This document shows, in pieces, positions 31,931 to 45,205 of a DNA stretch of 64,000 nt. The position numbers were made by a program, and so were the translations under genes. The stretch is from Blattamonas nauphoetae. Its lineage: Eukaryota > Preaxostyla > Oxymonadida. Where the stretch lies: positions 142,203 to 206,202 of the forward strand of contig JARBJD010000118.1 of the NCBI GenBank assembly GCA_033064195.1, read 5' to 3'. The notes under the pieces were generated by a model, which was not told the DNA's origin, did no database searches, and worked only from the letters and a program-made list of their open reading frames with translations. Each line of letters opens with the position of its first letter. The stretch's first letter is position 1.

Positions 31931-34266
31931 TCAGGTTGGTTGTTTGAGAGTGATAAAATGTTGATGGAATATTTCCATTGTTTCCATAGTTTGTTTAGAC
32001 ATTTTTGTGGTTGATTTGAGCAACTTCTGTTCAATCACATCATCCTGTACATAATCGAATATGATGCAAGGATGGGGGGCATTCAAGATGAAGGCAACAA
32101 GAATCTCGAAAAAAATGCAGAGTGAAGTGTCTGCTATCGGATGAGTGTGTCGATACCATTTGAAAGCGAAGAGAGCAGCGAGAACTTGGCTCTTCTCGAT
32201 TTCGGCGTAAATTGATGCACTCCGATTGTGGAATAATCCGTGAACGATCAATAAATCCGCACAAAACGATGACGACGTGTCGTCAACAAGCCGATCAGAG
32301 ACAAATCGAAGAAACATCTGAGAGGAATGTGGTTCTGGGAATGCTTCCTTCAGAAGTCTCAGTGAATGGAATTCATTACTTCCTGAGATATTCGACAGGC
32401 AGTGGGAGATAGCGTGATGAAATTCTTTCATGTGCTTTGGGAAAATGTTCGAAAGTTTGTATTGATCGTGATATTGGGCATGGATTGACGAAACTAATTT
32501 GTGCTGTTTTTCTTCAGTTGCCAGTGTGATGCAATCGAGAGACAAAATGATTTCCAGTGTTCTCCTCCATAAATCTCCAGGATTTTCCTTTGTCAATTCT
32601 GCTGTTGTCAAGGTGAGGAGAGAACAGTCATGGGACAGTCTATCTCGTTGAATGGTCTGAACAACACGAACACATTCTCCAAGTAAGGGGACAAGACCAG
32701 CATTGAGATATAAATCAACCACTTCGGTGCTTCCGGACATGGCTGTGCCAATCATATGCAAAACCTTCCTTGCGATATGGAAATAGTTGTCGAGTTCGGT
32801 AACAATCTGTTTCTTAAGAATCTCTTCATCCGGAACCTCTGAAGAAGACTGTATGGTTCGTACTTTCTTCTGGCTCTCGGAAATTTGGTTTCGTGTCTGG
32901 GCTTGGTTCAAGACAGTAAATGCACGATATCCGTTTGAAAGACCCTCGCAAGCATACGACAAAAGTGAAACTGCGAGTTGTGGAAATGATTGGATGTGTT
33001 GAGGGAAGAATGGTGGCATTGGTGACTGGTAGAGAACCGAGGAGTGTTCTTGAAGGAGACCCGGTTCTGAATGAAGAACATCGATAGCACTGACAATGTC
33101 CAAAGAACAGCCTGATACAAACACCATAAAAATAAAATATGCCAAGTCTGCCGTGATGGGAGTTCGGGTGATGAAGGCGAGATGTCTGATCGTTCTGAGG
33201 ATGTGATGACAGCTATTTTGATGATCTGGTATGGTCTTTGTCATGAGCGGAAACAGGAAGCCTGAGGTATTTGCAATGAGATCTTTTGACCATAAATGCC
33301 ATGCAGGTTGTTGGACTGTTCGGTTGTGAAGTTGGATCAGGGCTGGAATAAACACTTCAAATATTCCCAGACGCACAAGATTGTCAACAAATTCATTCTG
33401 AGTATAACCAATGAGTGCATAATTGTCGAGGAACCACCAAGCCTGAATCAGGATAGGATGGAGTTGAGGCAAACCATTTCCATCACATCTAGTGAAGTGC
33501 TCGGAGCCAAGCCAATGATTGCCTGGAGTAAATTGTCATCGAAAGAGGGGTGGACTTCATCTGTAGGTAATGCGGCTGACAATTAGGAAAAGCATTGGAT
33601 ACAAGGAGTAGAAATCACACCAATATCAGTGAGGATCGAGAGAATAAGAAACTAATCCCATTAAAGTGAAAATGGAATCACACTATTGCTTCTTCATCTT
33701 GTGAACTCACCAGAAGTTGTGAGAGGAGTGGGATTGTATTGTGTTGGACGAGTCTTCTGCAGCTGTCATCAGTACCTGCTCAGAAGAAAGCTGTGAAGAA
33801 CACAATAATGGAATACCTGTCATCCGATGAAGAGCAACGAGGAGATCAAGAATGTCGGTTTGTTGTTCTTCTCCAAGAGCGACAAGAATTGTGTCAATAT
33901 CCATCATCTGGGAATCTGAAATTTGCTGATAAAAAGCGAAGTCATACTCGGAGACTGTGAACTTGGCTGATCTTGTAACTGTGACGTGGTACACACGTTT
34001 CTCTTGCGAAGTCGAAGAACGATTGGTGGATTGTCGAGTTGTCCTTGTTCAGACTCATTTTGAGTATATTCCATATGTTCCATAAAACGAGTAGTTCTCA
34101 TTGGGTGTATGGTTTTCGACAGCCTGTCAGAAAAGAGCCTTCCAAAACTGTGGACAGCGATAGGGTGAGCCCAAATATCTTTCGGACCATAATTCTCATT
34201 TTTACAGTCCTTTTCAAAAAGATTGTCATACACACTGCATTTCCCGCGCACTTGACAGGAATTCAC
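31931..34266 (-). CDS. Helical-repeat-like protein of unknown function, unit L
   Basis: The main exon is an open frame from about 33471 to 31931 (513 residues). It is rich in leucine and isoleucine helices with a periodicity reminiscent of ARM/HEAT repeats; it has no catalytic motif and no signal peptide. The frame has no ATG at its 5' end and must continue upstream. Likely upstream exons are around 33994-33707 (FTVSEYDFAFYQQI ... LVALHRMTG) and 34266-33997 (start MNSCQVRG), joined through introns with GTGTGT/GTACC donors near 33996. Exon limits between 33472 and 33800 are not resolved. It is divergently oriented to the phosphatase gene, whose start lies within about 270 bp, so a shared promoter is likely. 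The copy in unit M is identical in this frame. Confidence 0.6.
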
Positions 34267-34534
34267 ATTCCTGCCCTTTTGTCTCGAAATTGTTGACTTC
34301 TAACCATGTTTTCATCGAGTATTCTCCTTAAACCTTTTCACATCTTCAGTTGAGACCAAATCTGTTCTTGACTATAACAGACCGTTCTAGCCTGAAAATT
34401 CTGAGCAGCCCATTGACCTCACTAATTGTGTCCTGTCTGGATACCTTTTTCCATGTGAAGTTATCCAAAACACTCTCCTCGAAACTCGGCGAGTTCTGAA
34501 GTCGATTAACACTATTATCAAGCTCATCTATCCA

Positions 34535-36241
34535 ATGCCTCCAAACACCACTGATTGGAAATGTAATCCTCCCAGACTTACGATTGTTGGGGATCCTCAT
34601 GGAAACCTCGAGAGCTTGACATCAGTTTTACTCATCAACAGGCTACCGAGTGACTCAACTTCATATCACTTCCTTGGGGAATATGCTGATCGAGGTGTGA
34701 ATGGAGTGGAGGTGTTTACCCTCATTTGCGCCTACAAACTGAAATTTCATCGATCAGTCTTTCTGTTGATGGGAAACCACGAGACAGAACCTATACTTCA
34801 CAAACGTTTTGGATTCTATCAAGAATTAATGGCGAAATCTTCACTCATAACAGACCTCTCGTCCAACGTCGACTACAATTCTGCCGACGATCTCTGCCAG
34901 CGTTTCTTGGGTGTATTTTTCTCAATTCCTCTCGCCGCCGTCTGTTACCCATCTTCTACACATCTTACTGCCCCTTCAACACCAAATCCCTCGCCGTTGT
35001 CGGTCCACTCGTGCTATTTTTCTTCTCCAAGATGGTCGATGGCGGATCCAACTGCTTCGCCAGTGCCCACTCCCATCAACCTCGAAGCCGCTGCCAAAAA
35101 CGGTTACGATCCCCTCGCTGGTCGTGGTGTCTTATTTGTGCACGGAGGACTGCCTTTTGTTGGCACAGATGGCATCCCCCTTCAACGGCTCACATTGCAC
35201 GATATCGAACGTGTGGACTGCTACAGAATCCTCGCTCAGAAGCACGGGTACTCTGCAATGTGGCAGACAGAGGAGAGCACGCTTCCGTCGCCCAGTCCAA
35301 GACAATCAGCCATGCTCGTGGACTCTCCGCAACTGACTCCTGCAGAATCAGCTCGGATGAAGCAACAAATGGAAATACTCGCAGCCAAGCCTCATCCTCG
35401 CAACCAGCGATCAGCCTCTCCTCGCACAACTCGCATCATGCACAAACTGCTGTGGAACGTCCCGTCAGCCCATCCCACTGCCGATCTCGCGTCTCCACTT
35501 CTTCCGTCCCATCCTTCAAATCATCTCCCATCTCATCACCTCGATTTGGACACTCATCACACAGCCATCACTCGTCGAACCATTCATCACCCTCCTCTTC
35601 TTCACATCACTCATCTCGCTCTTCGCGGACTCCACGTCATCCCCCTCACCATCTCCAAGCCGCCCACTTCCATCTCCTCCAGTCATCCCTTCCCAGCGCT
35701 GTGTGGATGCTTTCATTTTTGACGAAGAAGTGAGCAACACTTTCCTCGACCGAAATGGCCTCAAATGTGTTGTTCGGTCTTGCCTCTCTCTGTTCTCCGA
35801 GACACGACTCCACAACCACAGAAAACCTCCTCACACTCCAAAAAGGGAAGTAGTCGACCGTCTCCAGTCCCACAATCGACACCATCCATCTCGCCCAGTC
35901 CTTCCTCAACCATCCAGAAGCCACTCCACGCGGTACCTGTCTTCCACTTCCAAGAGCTTGATGCAGGGATCCCAGCGCCATCTCCCAATATCGCTGCCAC
36001 TCCATCGTCCTATGTTGTCCATGAACTTGGCATTGCACCTCCAGTTCCGTTCACTCAGGATTCAACCATAGGAACCGACACTGGTCTGACTGAAGCAGCG
36101 CGCCCTTCTCTGAATACTTTCAACAGGGAGTGGCTGATGCAAAGCTCATGTCTCTCCACAACTCCTCCACTCAAATCTTCTGCACGAAAGACATACAGGG
36201 GTGTGCTTGAAAATGTAGCGCCGGGTTTCTTGGTTCTTTGA
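34535..36241 (+). pseudogene. PPP-type Ser/Thr phosphatase, unit L (copy 2), C-terminus broken
   Basis: From the ATG at 34535 the frame reads LTIVGDPHGNLESL (the GDxHG metal site), HFLGEYADRG (the GDxVDRG site with E in place of the first metal-binding D and A for V), LLMGNHETE (GNHE) and later LFVHGGLPF (HGG). In-frame coding-like sequence without ATG extends upstream to about 34345 (TLLETRRVLKSINTIIKL), so a 5' exon is probable. A long S/P/H-rich insertion follows the catalytic core. The frame stops at 35722 because of five Ts at 35716-35720 where copy 1 has four, and the ~120 bp with the RSHE motif is deleted after CVVRS. A tail frame continues to 36241. The protein probably lacks activity or is a pseudoenzyme. 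Confidence 0.72.
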
Positions 36242-36335
36242 GCAAGACTTGCACAACAAAACAGACTGTAATCAACGATTCTATTCAGGAAAGTGAAATG
36301 GTCCAAAAGAAAAAAGGTTGTGAAGAGTATCAGTT

Positions 36336-39300
36336 CTACTTCTTGGGTCGTGAGGGGCTGGCGTCGAAGGTTTTTTGAAAGGAGTATTTTCGTTTTTCAT
36401 TCAACACAGGCATTGAAGGAATTGTGGGTGGAGTGGGATTGGAACGGACAACTGATTTTCGACTTGTCGGTAGAGGGCTCAATGGGTTTGCAGATGGACC
36501 GATCACAGGCTCTGGTAAGCTTTTAATTGTTTCACTTCGGAGTGGCTTCGTGATTTTTTTAGGGTTCTCGGCCAATGACTGGATAGCAGCTAAATAACGT
36601 GTTCGATTGCCATTCGGAGAACAGAGAAGAGTTGCGAGATCCTTCCAGGAAAAAAGAAAATGTTTGCCAAGATACTGAAACATGGCCACTTGTGTCTGAA
36701 TGATGCGTGATCGGATTTCATCCATCCTGTCTGAAAGAGCTTCTCGTTGGGTGTTTTCCACATTTTGATCCTCTCCTCTGAGAATCCTGAACACCATATC
36801 CAGGTCTTGTTTCGCAGTGTCGAATTGATCATTTACTAATTGAATAGCGGTTTTGAGAGCACTTCCCTTTATCTGTGAAGCACCTGTGAAGAATTGAGTC
36901 AGTTCATCCGGACGCGAGTGATCCAACAATGGGTTTACCATAAACTGACGAACCAAAAAATCATAATCTTCGTTGGTGAGGTCCGTCACAGGATTGCTTT
37001 CAGTGTATGGTTTCACAAGAAGCTGAAATTGTTGTTTCACGATGAGCAGGGCATTCGAGAGCAGAGTTTTCATCACTTCGAGGTTGATATCAATTTGTTG
37101 TTTCGTTGTTTCCAGTGTCGAGGCAACATCGGCTTGTTCATACGATACTGGCGTGTCTGTTGTGAGATCCTTTGAAATGGTTTTAATTTCATCCAAATCA
37201 GCAGAGTCCAATGTCGGTTTCCCATCGAGACTCCCAATGAAAGAAGTGATTTCCTGTTCCGAATAAAGATGAGTTTGTGTTGCTCGATGGCGCAGGCCAT
37301 CCAAATAGTTCTGGGTGGTTGACACGATCTCCTGATCTTCTGAACCCAGCTTTTCCTTGATCTTCTTCCTGGACCCTTCAGGATCATTGAGATAATTCAC
37401 CAAGTAATTCATGTCATGAAGAGTGAGCTGATCGTGACGTATGAAATATGCAATGCATCGTTCGAGAATGTCTGCAACGACGAGACGTGACCCGTTCACA
37501 TACGAACCCAACAGCTGGAAATCGCTCAGGTTCAGCTCCTTCATGCTTGGGCGATAAGAGTGCACAGGACCAAGGTCTTTCGTGAGGAGTGGTTCTTTCA
37601 TGGTATTCTGATCAATTATTTCTCGCAGATCATCCAAAGTCACGACTTTTCCATATCTGAGATGTTCTCTCTTGGAGAAGTGTTGTGAAAGGATTGATTT
37701 CGGTGATGTAGAACCAACGAGGAGGCATTTGATCTCAAAAGGAATGAGTTTCCGTGTGCCGTAGAGGGTGACAGGCAATCTGTTCAGACAGTTCATCGGA
37801 ACAAACATTTGAGCGAGAGGAACGAACGTGTTCTCATACAGTTCCTCCACCGATTTGTGCGGTGGATACGACACACCAACTGAACGCACATTGAATTTTC
37901 CGTTTGTCCTTGTGAACCCGATCGCTGTCTTATCCCCCCAACGTCTAACAACGCTCAATGATTCAAGTAGATGGGAGTTTGCAGTCATGACTTCAACGGT
38001 AGGATCTTCACTGCCTCCTGAATTCTCGACTTGATTGGTAAGATCTTCATCGTCTCCAGGATCTTGTTGATCCACATCAGAACTATGATTCTCCTCGACA
38101 ACGACTGATCGTGGCGGGAAGTATGAAAAGAGGTCGAGAATCGGTGCATCATATTCAACTTGAAAGAAGTCTTTGTCTTTGCTTGGTTTAGGTTCTGGTG
38201 GGTCGTTCGCAAGAGGGTAGAAATCGTTCCTTTCTGGAGTCGGCTCAATGAGAACAATGTCGATCCAATCAATTTTGTAGCCCTTGTCATGAGAATTCGG
38301 AATTCGTCCTATTGTTGGGTATGCCACCGAAATCCAATGTTTACCACAATTTGTGGGCTGTGTGTGATGAAAATCGTCGTTTTGCACAGCTTCTCTCGCA
38401 AGAGTGAACATAACTGTCGACGTAAACGTGGCATTAGGGTCTCGTGCCCAGTTTTCTTGAGGATTGTGACGATCATAAATCCCGACTTTCCCCATTCCAG
38501 AAGAATTTGACACCCACGGTGAAGCGATGAGCTTTTCTGACGATTGGATTGGGAGTTCTTCTTCTTCAAGGCGCGGGCAGCAATGATTCGGGAAATCTTC
38601 TTTCAAGACAACTCCACAAAAGCAACACCTGAAATGCAGTGGATTTGTGTTTGGCAGCAGCGACACAACAGAATCCAGAATCAACCGATCAGTGTATTTA
38701 ATTTCTTTATCCTGCGCTGTTCTTGCATAAACATTCACAACCCAAAAATTGAGTTCATTCATGAAGAAGAGAGCGTGGTTGGTTCCTTTCAAGCCGAACG
38801 TTTGGACGTTTGGGCTCTTCATAAAGAAGAAGTACGGAAAGATGGCACTCGGCTGGAGTTCATAGATGCTGAAGAATATAGCGAGCCACATCAACATCAG
38901 ATTGGCCCCGGACGGACAGATATCATGACTTTGCGCGAGGGTTGACTGGATAAAAATCACCGACAGGGCGTCGATGACTATCTTCTTTTTCTGGATGTGC
39001 TCACGGTGCTCGATGGGCTCCTCGAGGTGGACCTTGAAGAACAGAAGAATCGAGTCGAATCCTGCATTATTCGAACCCAGTGGCATAAGAGAGTAAGTGA
39101 AGCATTTATATTCCAGGGGTTGGTGGGAGGAGGAAGCCCGCTGTATGGACTTGAGATTGCCATGTTCGTCAAATTCGATGAATGGTGCCCAGCGTGCGCC
39201 CAGCGAATTTTTGAAGAGAACATCGTACTTAGCCTCATATGGAGAGAGTTTGGCTGTTTTGATGCGAGAGATGTCCGGCAGACACGCACGAAGGACGTTG

Positions 39301-41529
39301 GTCGAGCTTCGGAGATAGATGTTTGATTCTCCAAGGGACTCTGGGAGCCAGAATGGCAGACATGGAGGAGGAGTCTTGCTATGGATGCGGGTTGGATTTT
39401 CGATGTAGAGTCCACCTGCGATGGCATCCAAAACAAAGTTGTGGAAGATGGCTCCTCTTTTTTGGCTGTTGTCTGGATTTGTGGCTAGTGAAGTGAGGAA
39501 TTTGTTGTAATTTCTTGTGCTATGTAGATTGAACATATCCAAGAGATATCGCCGAGCCTCGACAGTCGCAAATTGCACAAACCAATTGTGACAGTCATAC
39601 TGCGGGCACGAGAAGTGAACGAGTTTGTGAGAGACACCCCGCCCAAAGAAATCGTCTGGGGGGATTTCTAATTTGTCTTCTGGTATCCCTCTTTTGAGTT
39701 CCGCCAACATTTTCCCAGCCCGACCTTCTTCCAATATGAAGCGTGGAATGAACGAAAACTTTCGAAGTCCCTCTTCAATTGATTTCTGCCGTGCTTTGGA
39801 AAGCTCTTCGTCTTGACCCATCGTATTGAGAAGTGCTGCTTCCTCCTGGAGCGAATATTTTGGAACAACATATTCAGCAATGAAATACTGTCTGCCTTTC
39901 CCTCCGGGAGTATCCGTTTTGTTCCATCTCGATCCCTCTGGTGAGGTGAAGAGGACACAATGGTTGCCTGCTGGTATGTTTGTGTCCCGAGAGATTGTGA
40001 GACTGAAGACGATGACGAAAAAGAACACAAACTCATCGATGACATGCCATTCTGTGCCTCTGAACTTGTTCTGAACGGAGTATCCATAAACAAGATTCGA
40101 TTTACGTTCAATAGACGATCCAGCTTTGATTGTCGAACCTGCTTCGATTGTGTAATCCTTGCCGAGAGGTTTAGTCTCCGGGAAAACTTCCTTGTGGTTC
40201 GGTCCATGATGGAGCAGAAATGAACCAGCAGCAATCTCTGAATTAGGATACAGGACGATATTGTCATTTACAACGTATGAGTATGTTGTCACGTGTATCG
40301 TCTGAAGGCCTGGCAGTTGATCGGGTGGTAGTGTCATGACTGCATTGTACGGTCTTGAATAGAGAACCGACCCTGGATTGATGACTGAATGTTTTGCGAC
40401 AGATCGAGTCTCTTGTAACTTGAGCGGACCTCCAAGAGTTTCAGGTGGGACAGCACTGTACAAGATTGAACCTTCAGCTATGACTGAGCCCTTCTTGAGA
40501 AGAGATTGTGCATTCACAGTGACGTCATGTTGTATTGGTGTTGGTTGTTTCTTAACGAAACGATGATCTTCCTTCCCGATTATGAGACGGAGGAAATGAG
40601 GGAAGCATTCCACACTCGGAACAATAATTTGTCCCAGATATGAAGATATACCATCCTGAATGTTTGCTGGAATATAATCATCTTCAGATTTCGATTTGGT
40701 CTCAGGTTGGGAGTTTGCCTCAGGATTTGGTTGAACGTTAGGGGTCGATTCGTTGGTTGGTTTTGTCCCTTCTTTCTTGTAAGTTTTAACGTTGTAATGA
40801 TAAAAGTACGTTGGGACTTCAAGAGTAGAATCTTGCTCATCTGAATCCTCGATGGTTACTGTCGCATAATCAGCTTTCGACTGTTCCGCGAACTCGAACA
40901 CATATGCACATTCACCCGCTTTTATCGTTGTCACAGTCTAAAAACAACTGAATTCCTAAAAAGATTCACACCTCAACTCCAAAACTCATCAGCAACGTGA
41001 TAAACGGAAATCGACTTGCCGATTTTCCCAGCCCAGGTGTGCCAGTGACAACATGAAGAAAAGGATTGTCCAAAGAATTTCGCTTGATGTAGGTCATCGA
41101 ATTAACAATGATGTGTCCGAAAATAGACAGTATTGCAGAACGGAAGAGGTAGGGCTTCAATTTGTATTTTTGATTTGCTGCTTTCGGAAGTGTGGGAAAT
41201 GACAGATAGAGGAAACGTGAAAGGTCACGAAGATCGGCATCATCAAGTTCACAATTAAAATCAAGAAAGTCATTGCGGTGCAGAACGCCAACGCAAGAAT
41301 CAAGAATAATCTGAAGTTTTCGACATAAGACAAGATCGGCTTCATTAATCTCTTCGGGTTTGTCCTGTGGAGGCGGTTTTAGACGTGTGCCAGCAGCATT
41401 TCCCATATGAAAAAGTTCTATCCAATATGGGGGTACAGTGACCGAGAATGAAGAGTGTGATGAAACTGAGGCAAAAGGGGATTTGAGTCGGATCAAGTCA
41501 ACACAAACAATGGGCTGATCATTCACCAT
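36336..41529 (-). CDS. Crinkler/RHS-like P-loop NTPase, ~1,719 residues, middle copy (unit M), intact
   Basis: Exon 1 is 41529-40972 and exon 2 is 40937-36336; a 34 nt intron (40938-40971, GTGTGA...TTTTAG) keeps the frame. Exon 1 ends with a Walker A motif, HVVTGTPGLGKSASRFPF. Exon 2 continues TVTTIKAGECAYVFEF, then a long insertion with hexapeptide-like turns (KKGSVIAEGSILYS, DYTIEAGSTIKAGSSI), EWHVIDEFVFFF as a candidate Walker B, HCVLFTSPEGSRW, EYVVPKYSLQEEAALL, FSFIPRFILEEGR and GAIFHNFVLDAI. This order of blocks (P-loop, SP-x-W, W/YSxEE, xPRxxL, G-x-F-x-x) matches Crinkler and retrotransposon-hot-spot NTPases as I remember them. A CxxC...HxC cluster (CCFCGVVLKEDFPNHCCP) lies mid-protein. 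The ~700-residue C-terminus is helical and unrecognised; it may be the effector part. Role is inferred only. Confidence 0.75.
40938..40971 (-). other. 34-nt spliceosomal-type intron in the unit M gene
   Basis: GTGTGAATCT at the 5' end and TTGTTTTTAG at the 3' end. Removal joins ...SFGVE with TVTTIKAG in frame. It is conserved at 30267-30300 (unit L) and, with two substitutions, at 51598-51631 (unit R), where splicing gives GVK-AVTTMKAG in frame. Conservation of the frame across diverged copies is good evidence that it is a real intron. Confidence 0.8.
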
Positions 41530-42601
41530 CTGTCTCTTTCCTTTGCAGGGTCCTCACACAACCTGTTGCATAACCATTCTGACTCACATGTGAAAGAACG
41601 TGACCATTTCTGTTCTTGAATCCACCTGGGTTGAATGCTTCTGTTTCATTTTCACTTCTTCTTCCTCCGTGTCATATTGAAATGATAACCACTTTCAACA
41701 AACTCCATTCCTCAGACAACCTTAATCGACATCTCAGAACCTCCTTCTATACTCGACGATCTGTCACGCATCATTTCATCTTTTGCGTGTGGGAGTGAAG
41801 GAAACAATAGAACACACCAATCCACGCAAGACGATTCTTCTTCAGGCTGGTCGTACACACCTGTCCTCATTTTCTCTCAAACTAAAATATTCAAAACACA
41901 AAGAAAGATGACAACTATGTTCTGCAGGTTCTTGTGAGCGCTGCTGACTTGGGGGTCGACTCACAGGAATGAATCACACAGACAACATACATCAGCCAAG
42001 TTCCAGAAAAGGTCAACATTGTTGAACTTCTCGTCCAGCCTTCCAATCAGACATTTCTTGTGAACCTCTCCTTTTCTTTTTAGCTTGGGTCGGCATGGCC
42101 TCCCCCCAAAACCCATGTCCAATGGCATTGATTGTGATACGTCCGTATTCCCTTTTTCATAACTTCCTATGTCAGTTCAGCAAACTGGTTCCCTGAAATT
42201 TGCGGAGTTTTGATTGTTACTTTCTGATTGTTGTGATGAATGGGAAGAGCTGTGATACACTGTTTCACTTCGTTCGCGCCACAAGTGTGCTTGATTTTCT
42301 TTCTCCATGCTGTTTTTAAACAAATATACGATTTACACAACACATTCGTTTCTGATTCATGGAAACACCTTGCATCCTACGAAAGGACACGACAGCAAAC
42401 CGAAAAGAGTTCCAAAAATTGTTTGGATGTGTTCTCAAAGATTACATCAGCCAGTCAAAAAGATGAAGTAAGAATCGAATATTTGTGAAGTGAATGATTT
42501 TAAACTCAAAAAAGATGCGAAAGTACTAAAGAAGACTGTAAAAAGGACGATTTCAATTCTGCTGTCCGGAATCCAGGATTAGATGTGAAAGTTGTAGATC
42601 T
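41530..42601. other. Unit M spacer, near-identical to unit L spacer
   Basis: Same content as 30858-31930, including the solitary element-B-like end at 42083-42121. Differences from unit L are mostly single-base changes in homopolymers (for example the A-run near 42457). No gene is supported. Confidence 0.5.
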
Positions 42602-44937
42602 TCAGGTTGGTTGTTTGAGAGTGATAAAATGTTGATGGAATATTTCCATTGTTTCCATAGTTTGTTTAGACATTTTTGTGGTTGATTTGAGCAACTTCTG
42701 TTCAATCACATCATCCTGTACATAATCGAATATGATGCAAGGATGGGGGGCATTCAAGATGAAGGCAACAAGAATCTCGAAAAAAATGCAGAGTGAAGTG
42801 TCTGCTATCGGATGAGTGTGTCGATACCATTTGAAAGCGAAGAGAGCAGCGAGAACTTGGCTCTTCTCGATTTCGGCGTAAATTGATGCACTCCGATTGT
42901 GGAATAATCCGTGAACGATCAATAAATCCGCACAAAACGATGACGACGTGTCGTCAACAAGCCGATCAGAGACAAATCGAAGAAACATCTGAGAGGAATG
43001 TGGTTCTGGGAATGCTTCCTTCAGAAGTCTCAGTGAATGGAATTCATTACTTCCTGAGATATTCGACAGGCAGTGGGAGATAGCGTGATGAAATTCTTTC
43101 ATGTGCTTTGGGAAAATGTTCGAAAGTTTGTATTGATCGTGATATTGGGCATGGATTGACGAAACTAATTTGTGCTGTTTTTCTTCAGTTGCCAGTGTGA
43201 TGCAATCGAGAGACAAAATGATTTCCAGTGTTCTCCTCCATAAATCTCCAGGATTTTCCTTTGTCAATTCTGCTGTTGTCAAGGTGAGGAGAGAACAGTC
43301 ATGGGACAGTCTATCTCGTTGAATGGTCTGAACAACACGAACACATTCTCCAAGTAAGGGGACAAGACCAGCATTGAGATATAAATCAACCACTTCGGTG
43401 CTTCCGGACATGGCTGTGCCAATCATATGCAAAACCTTCCTTGCGATATGGAAATAGTTGTCGAGTTCGGTAACAATCTGTTTCTTAAGAATCTCTTCAT
43501 CCGGAACCTCTGAAGAAGACTGTATGGTTCGTACTTTCTTCTGGCTCTCGGAAATTTGGTTTCGTGTCTGGGCTTGGTTCAAGACAGTAAATGCACGATA
43601 TCCGTTTGAAAGACCCTCGCAAGCATACGACAAAAGTGAAACTGCGAGTTGTGGAAATGATTGGATGTGTTGAGGGAAGAATGGTGGCATTGGTGACTGG
43701 TAGAGAACCGAGGAGTGTTCTTGAAGGAGACCCGGTTCTGAATGAAGAACATCGATAGCACTGACAATGTCCAAAGAACAGCCTGATACAAACACCATAA
43801 AAATAAAATATGCCAAGTCTGCCGTGATGGGAGTTCGGGTGATGAAGGCGAGATGTCTGATCGTTCTGAGGATGTGATGACAGCTATTTTGATGATCTGG
43901 TATGGTCTTTGTCATGAGCGGAAACAGGAAGCCTGAGGTATTTGCAATGAGATCTTTTGACCATAAATGCCATGCAGGTTGTTGGACTGTTCGGTTGTGA
44001 AGTTGGATCAGGGCTGGAATAAACACTTCAAATATTCCCAGACGCACAAGATTGTCAACAAATTCATTCTGAGTATAACCAATGAGTGCATAATTGTCGA
44101 GGAACCACCAAGCCTGAATCAGGATAGGATGGAGTTGAGGCAAACCATTTCCATCACATCTAGTGAAGTGCTCGGAGCCAAGCCAATGATTGCCTGGAGT
44201 AAATTGTCATCGAAAGAGGGGTGGACTTCATCTGTAGGTAATGCGGCTGACAATTAGGAAAAGCATTGGATACAAGGAGTAGAAATCACACCAATATCAG
44301 TGAGGATCGAGAGAATAAGAAACTAATCCCATTAAAGTGAAAATGGAATCACACTATTGCTTCTTCATCTTGTGAACTCACCAGAAGTTGTGAGAGGAGT
44401 GGGATTGTATTGTGTTGGACGAGTCTTCTGCAGCTGTCATCAGTACCTGCTCAGAAGAAAGCTGTGAAGAACACAATAATGGAATACCTGTCATCCGATG
44501 AAGAGCAACGAGGAGATCAAGAATGTCGGTTTGTTGTTCTTCTCCAAGAGCGACAAGAATTGTGTCAATATCCATCATCTGGGAATCTGAAATTTGCTGA
44601 TAAAAAGCGAAGTCATACTCGGAGACTGTGAACTTGGCTGATCTTGTAACTGTGACGTGGTACACACGTTTCTCTTGCGAAGTCGAAGAACGATTGGTGG
44701 ATTGTCGAGTTGTCCTTGTTCAGACTCATTTTGAGTATATTCCATATGTTCCATAAAACGAGTAGTTCTCATTGGGTGTATGGTTTTCGACAGCCTGTCA
44801 GAAAAGAGCCTTCCAAAACTGTGGACAGCGATAGGGTGAGCCCAAATATCTTTCGGACCATAATTCTCATTTTTACAGTCCTTTTCAAAAAGATTGTCAT
44901 ACACACTGCATTTCCCGCGCACTTGACAGGAATTCAC
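42602..44937 (-). CDS. Helical-repeat-like protein of unknown function, unit M
   Basis: Identical in its main 513-residue frame (44143-42602) to the unit L gene and with the same upstream exons to 44937. No function is recognised. A multi-exon model is required because the main frame lacks an ATG. It is divergent from the phosphatase that begins at 45206. Full conservation between units reflects the recent duplication rather than selection. Confidence 0.6.
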
Positions 44938-45205
44938 ATTCCTGCCCTTTTGTCTCGAAATTGTTGACTTCTAACCATGTTTTCATCGAGTATTCTCCTT
45001 AAACCTTTTCACATCTTCAGTTGAGACCAAATCTGTTCTTGACTATAACAGACCGTTCTAGCCTGAAAATTCTGAGCAGCCCATTGACCTCACTAATTGT
45101 GTCCTGTCTGGATACCTTTTTCCATGTGAAGTTATCCAAAACACTCTCCTCGAAACTCGGCGAGTTCTGAAGTCGATTAACACTATTATCAAGCTCATCT
45201 ATCCA

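Noticed and set aside
34726-35733. 335-codon plus frame overlapping the phosphatase
   Set aside because: It is a shadow of the phosphatase coding sequence in a low-complexity region and lacks PPP motifs.
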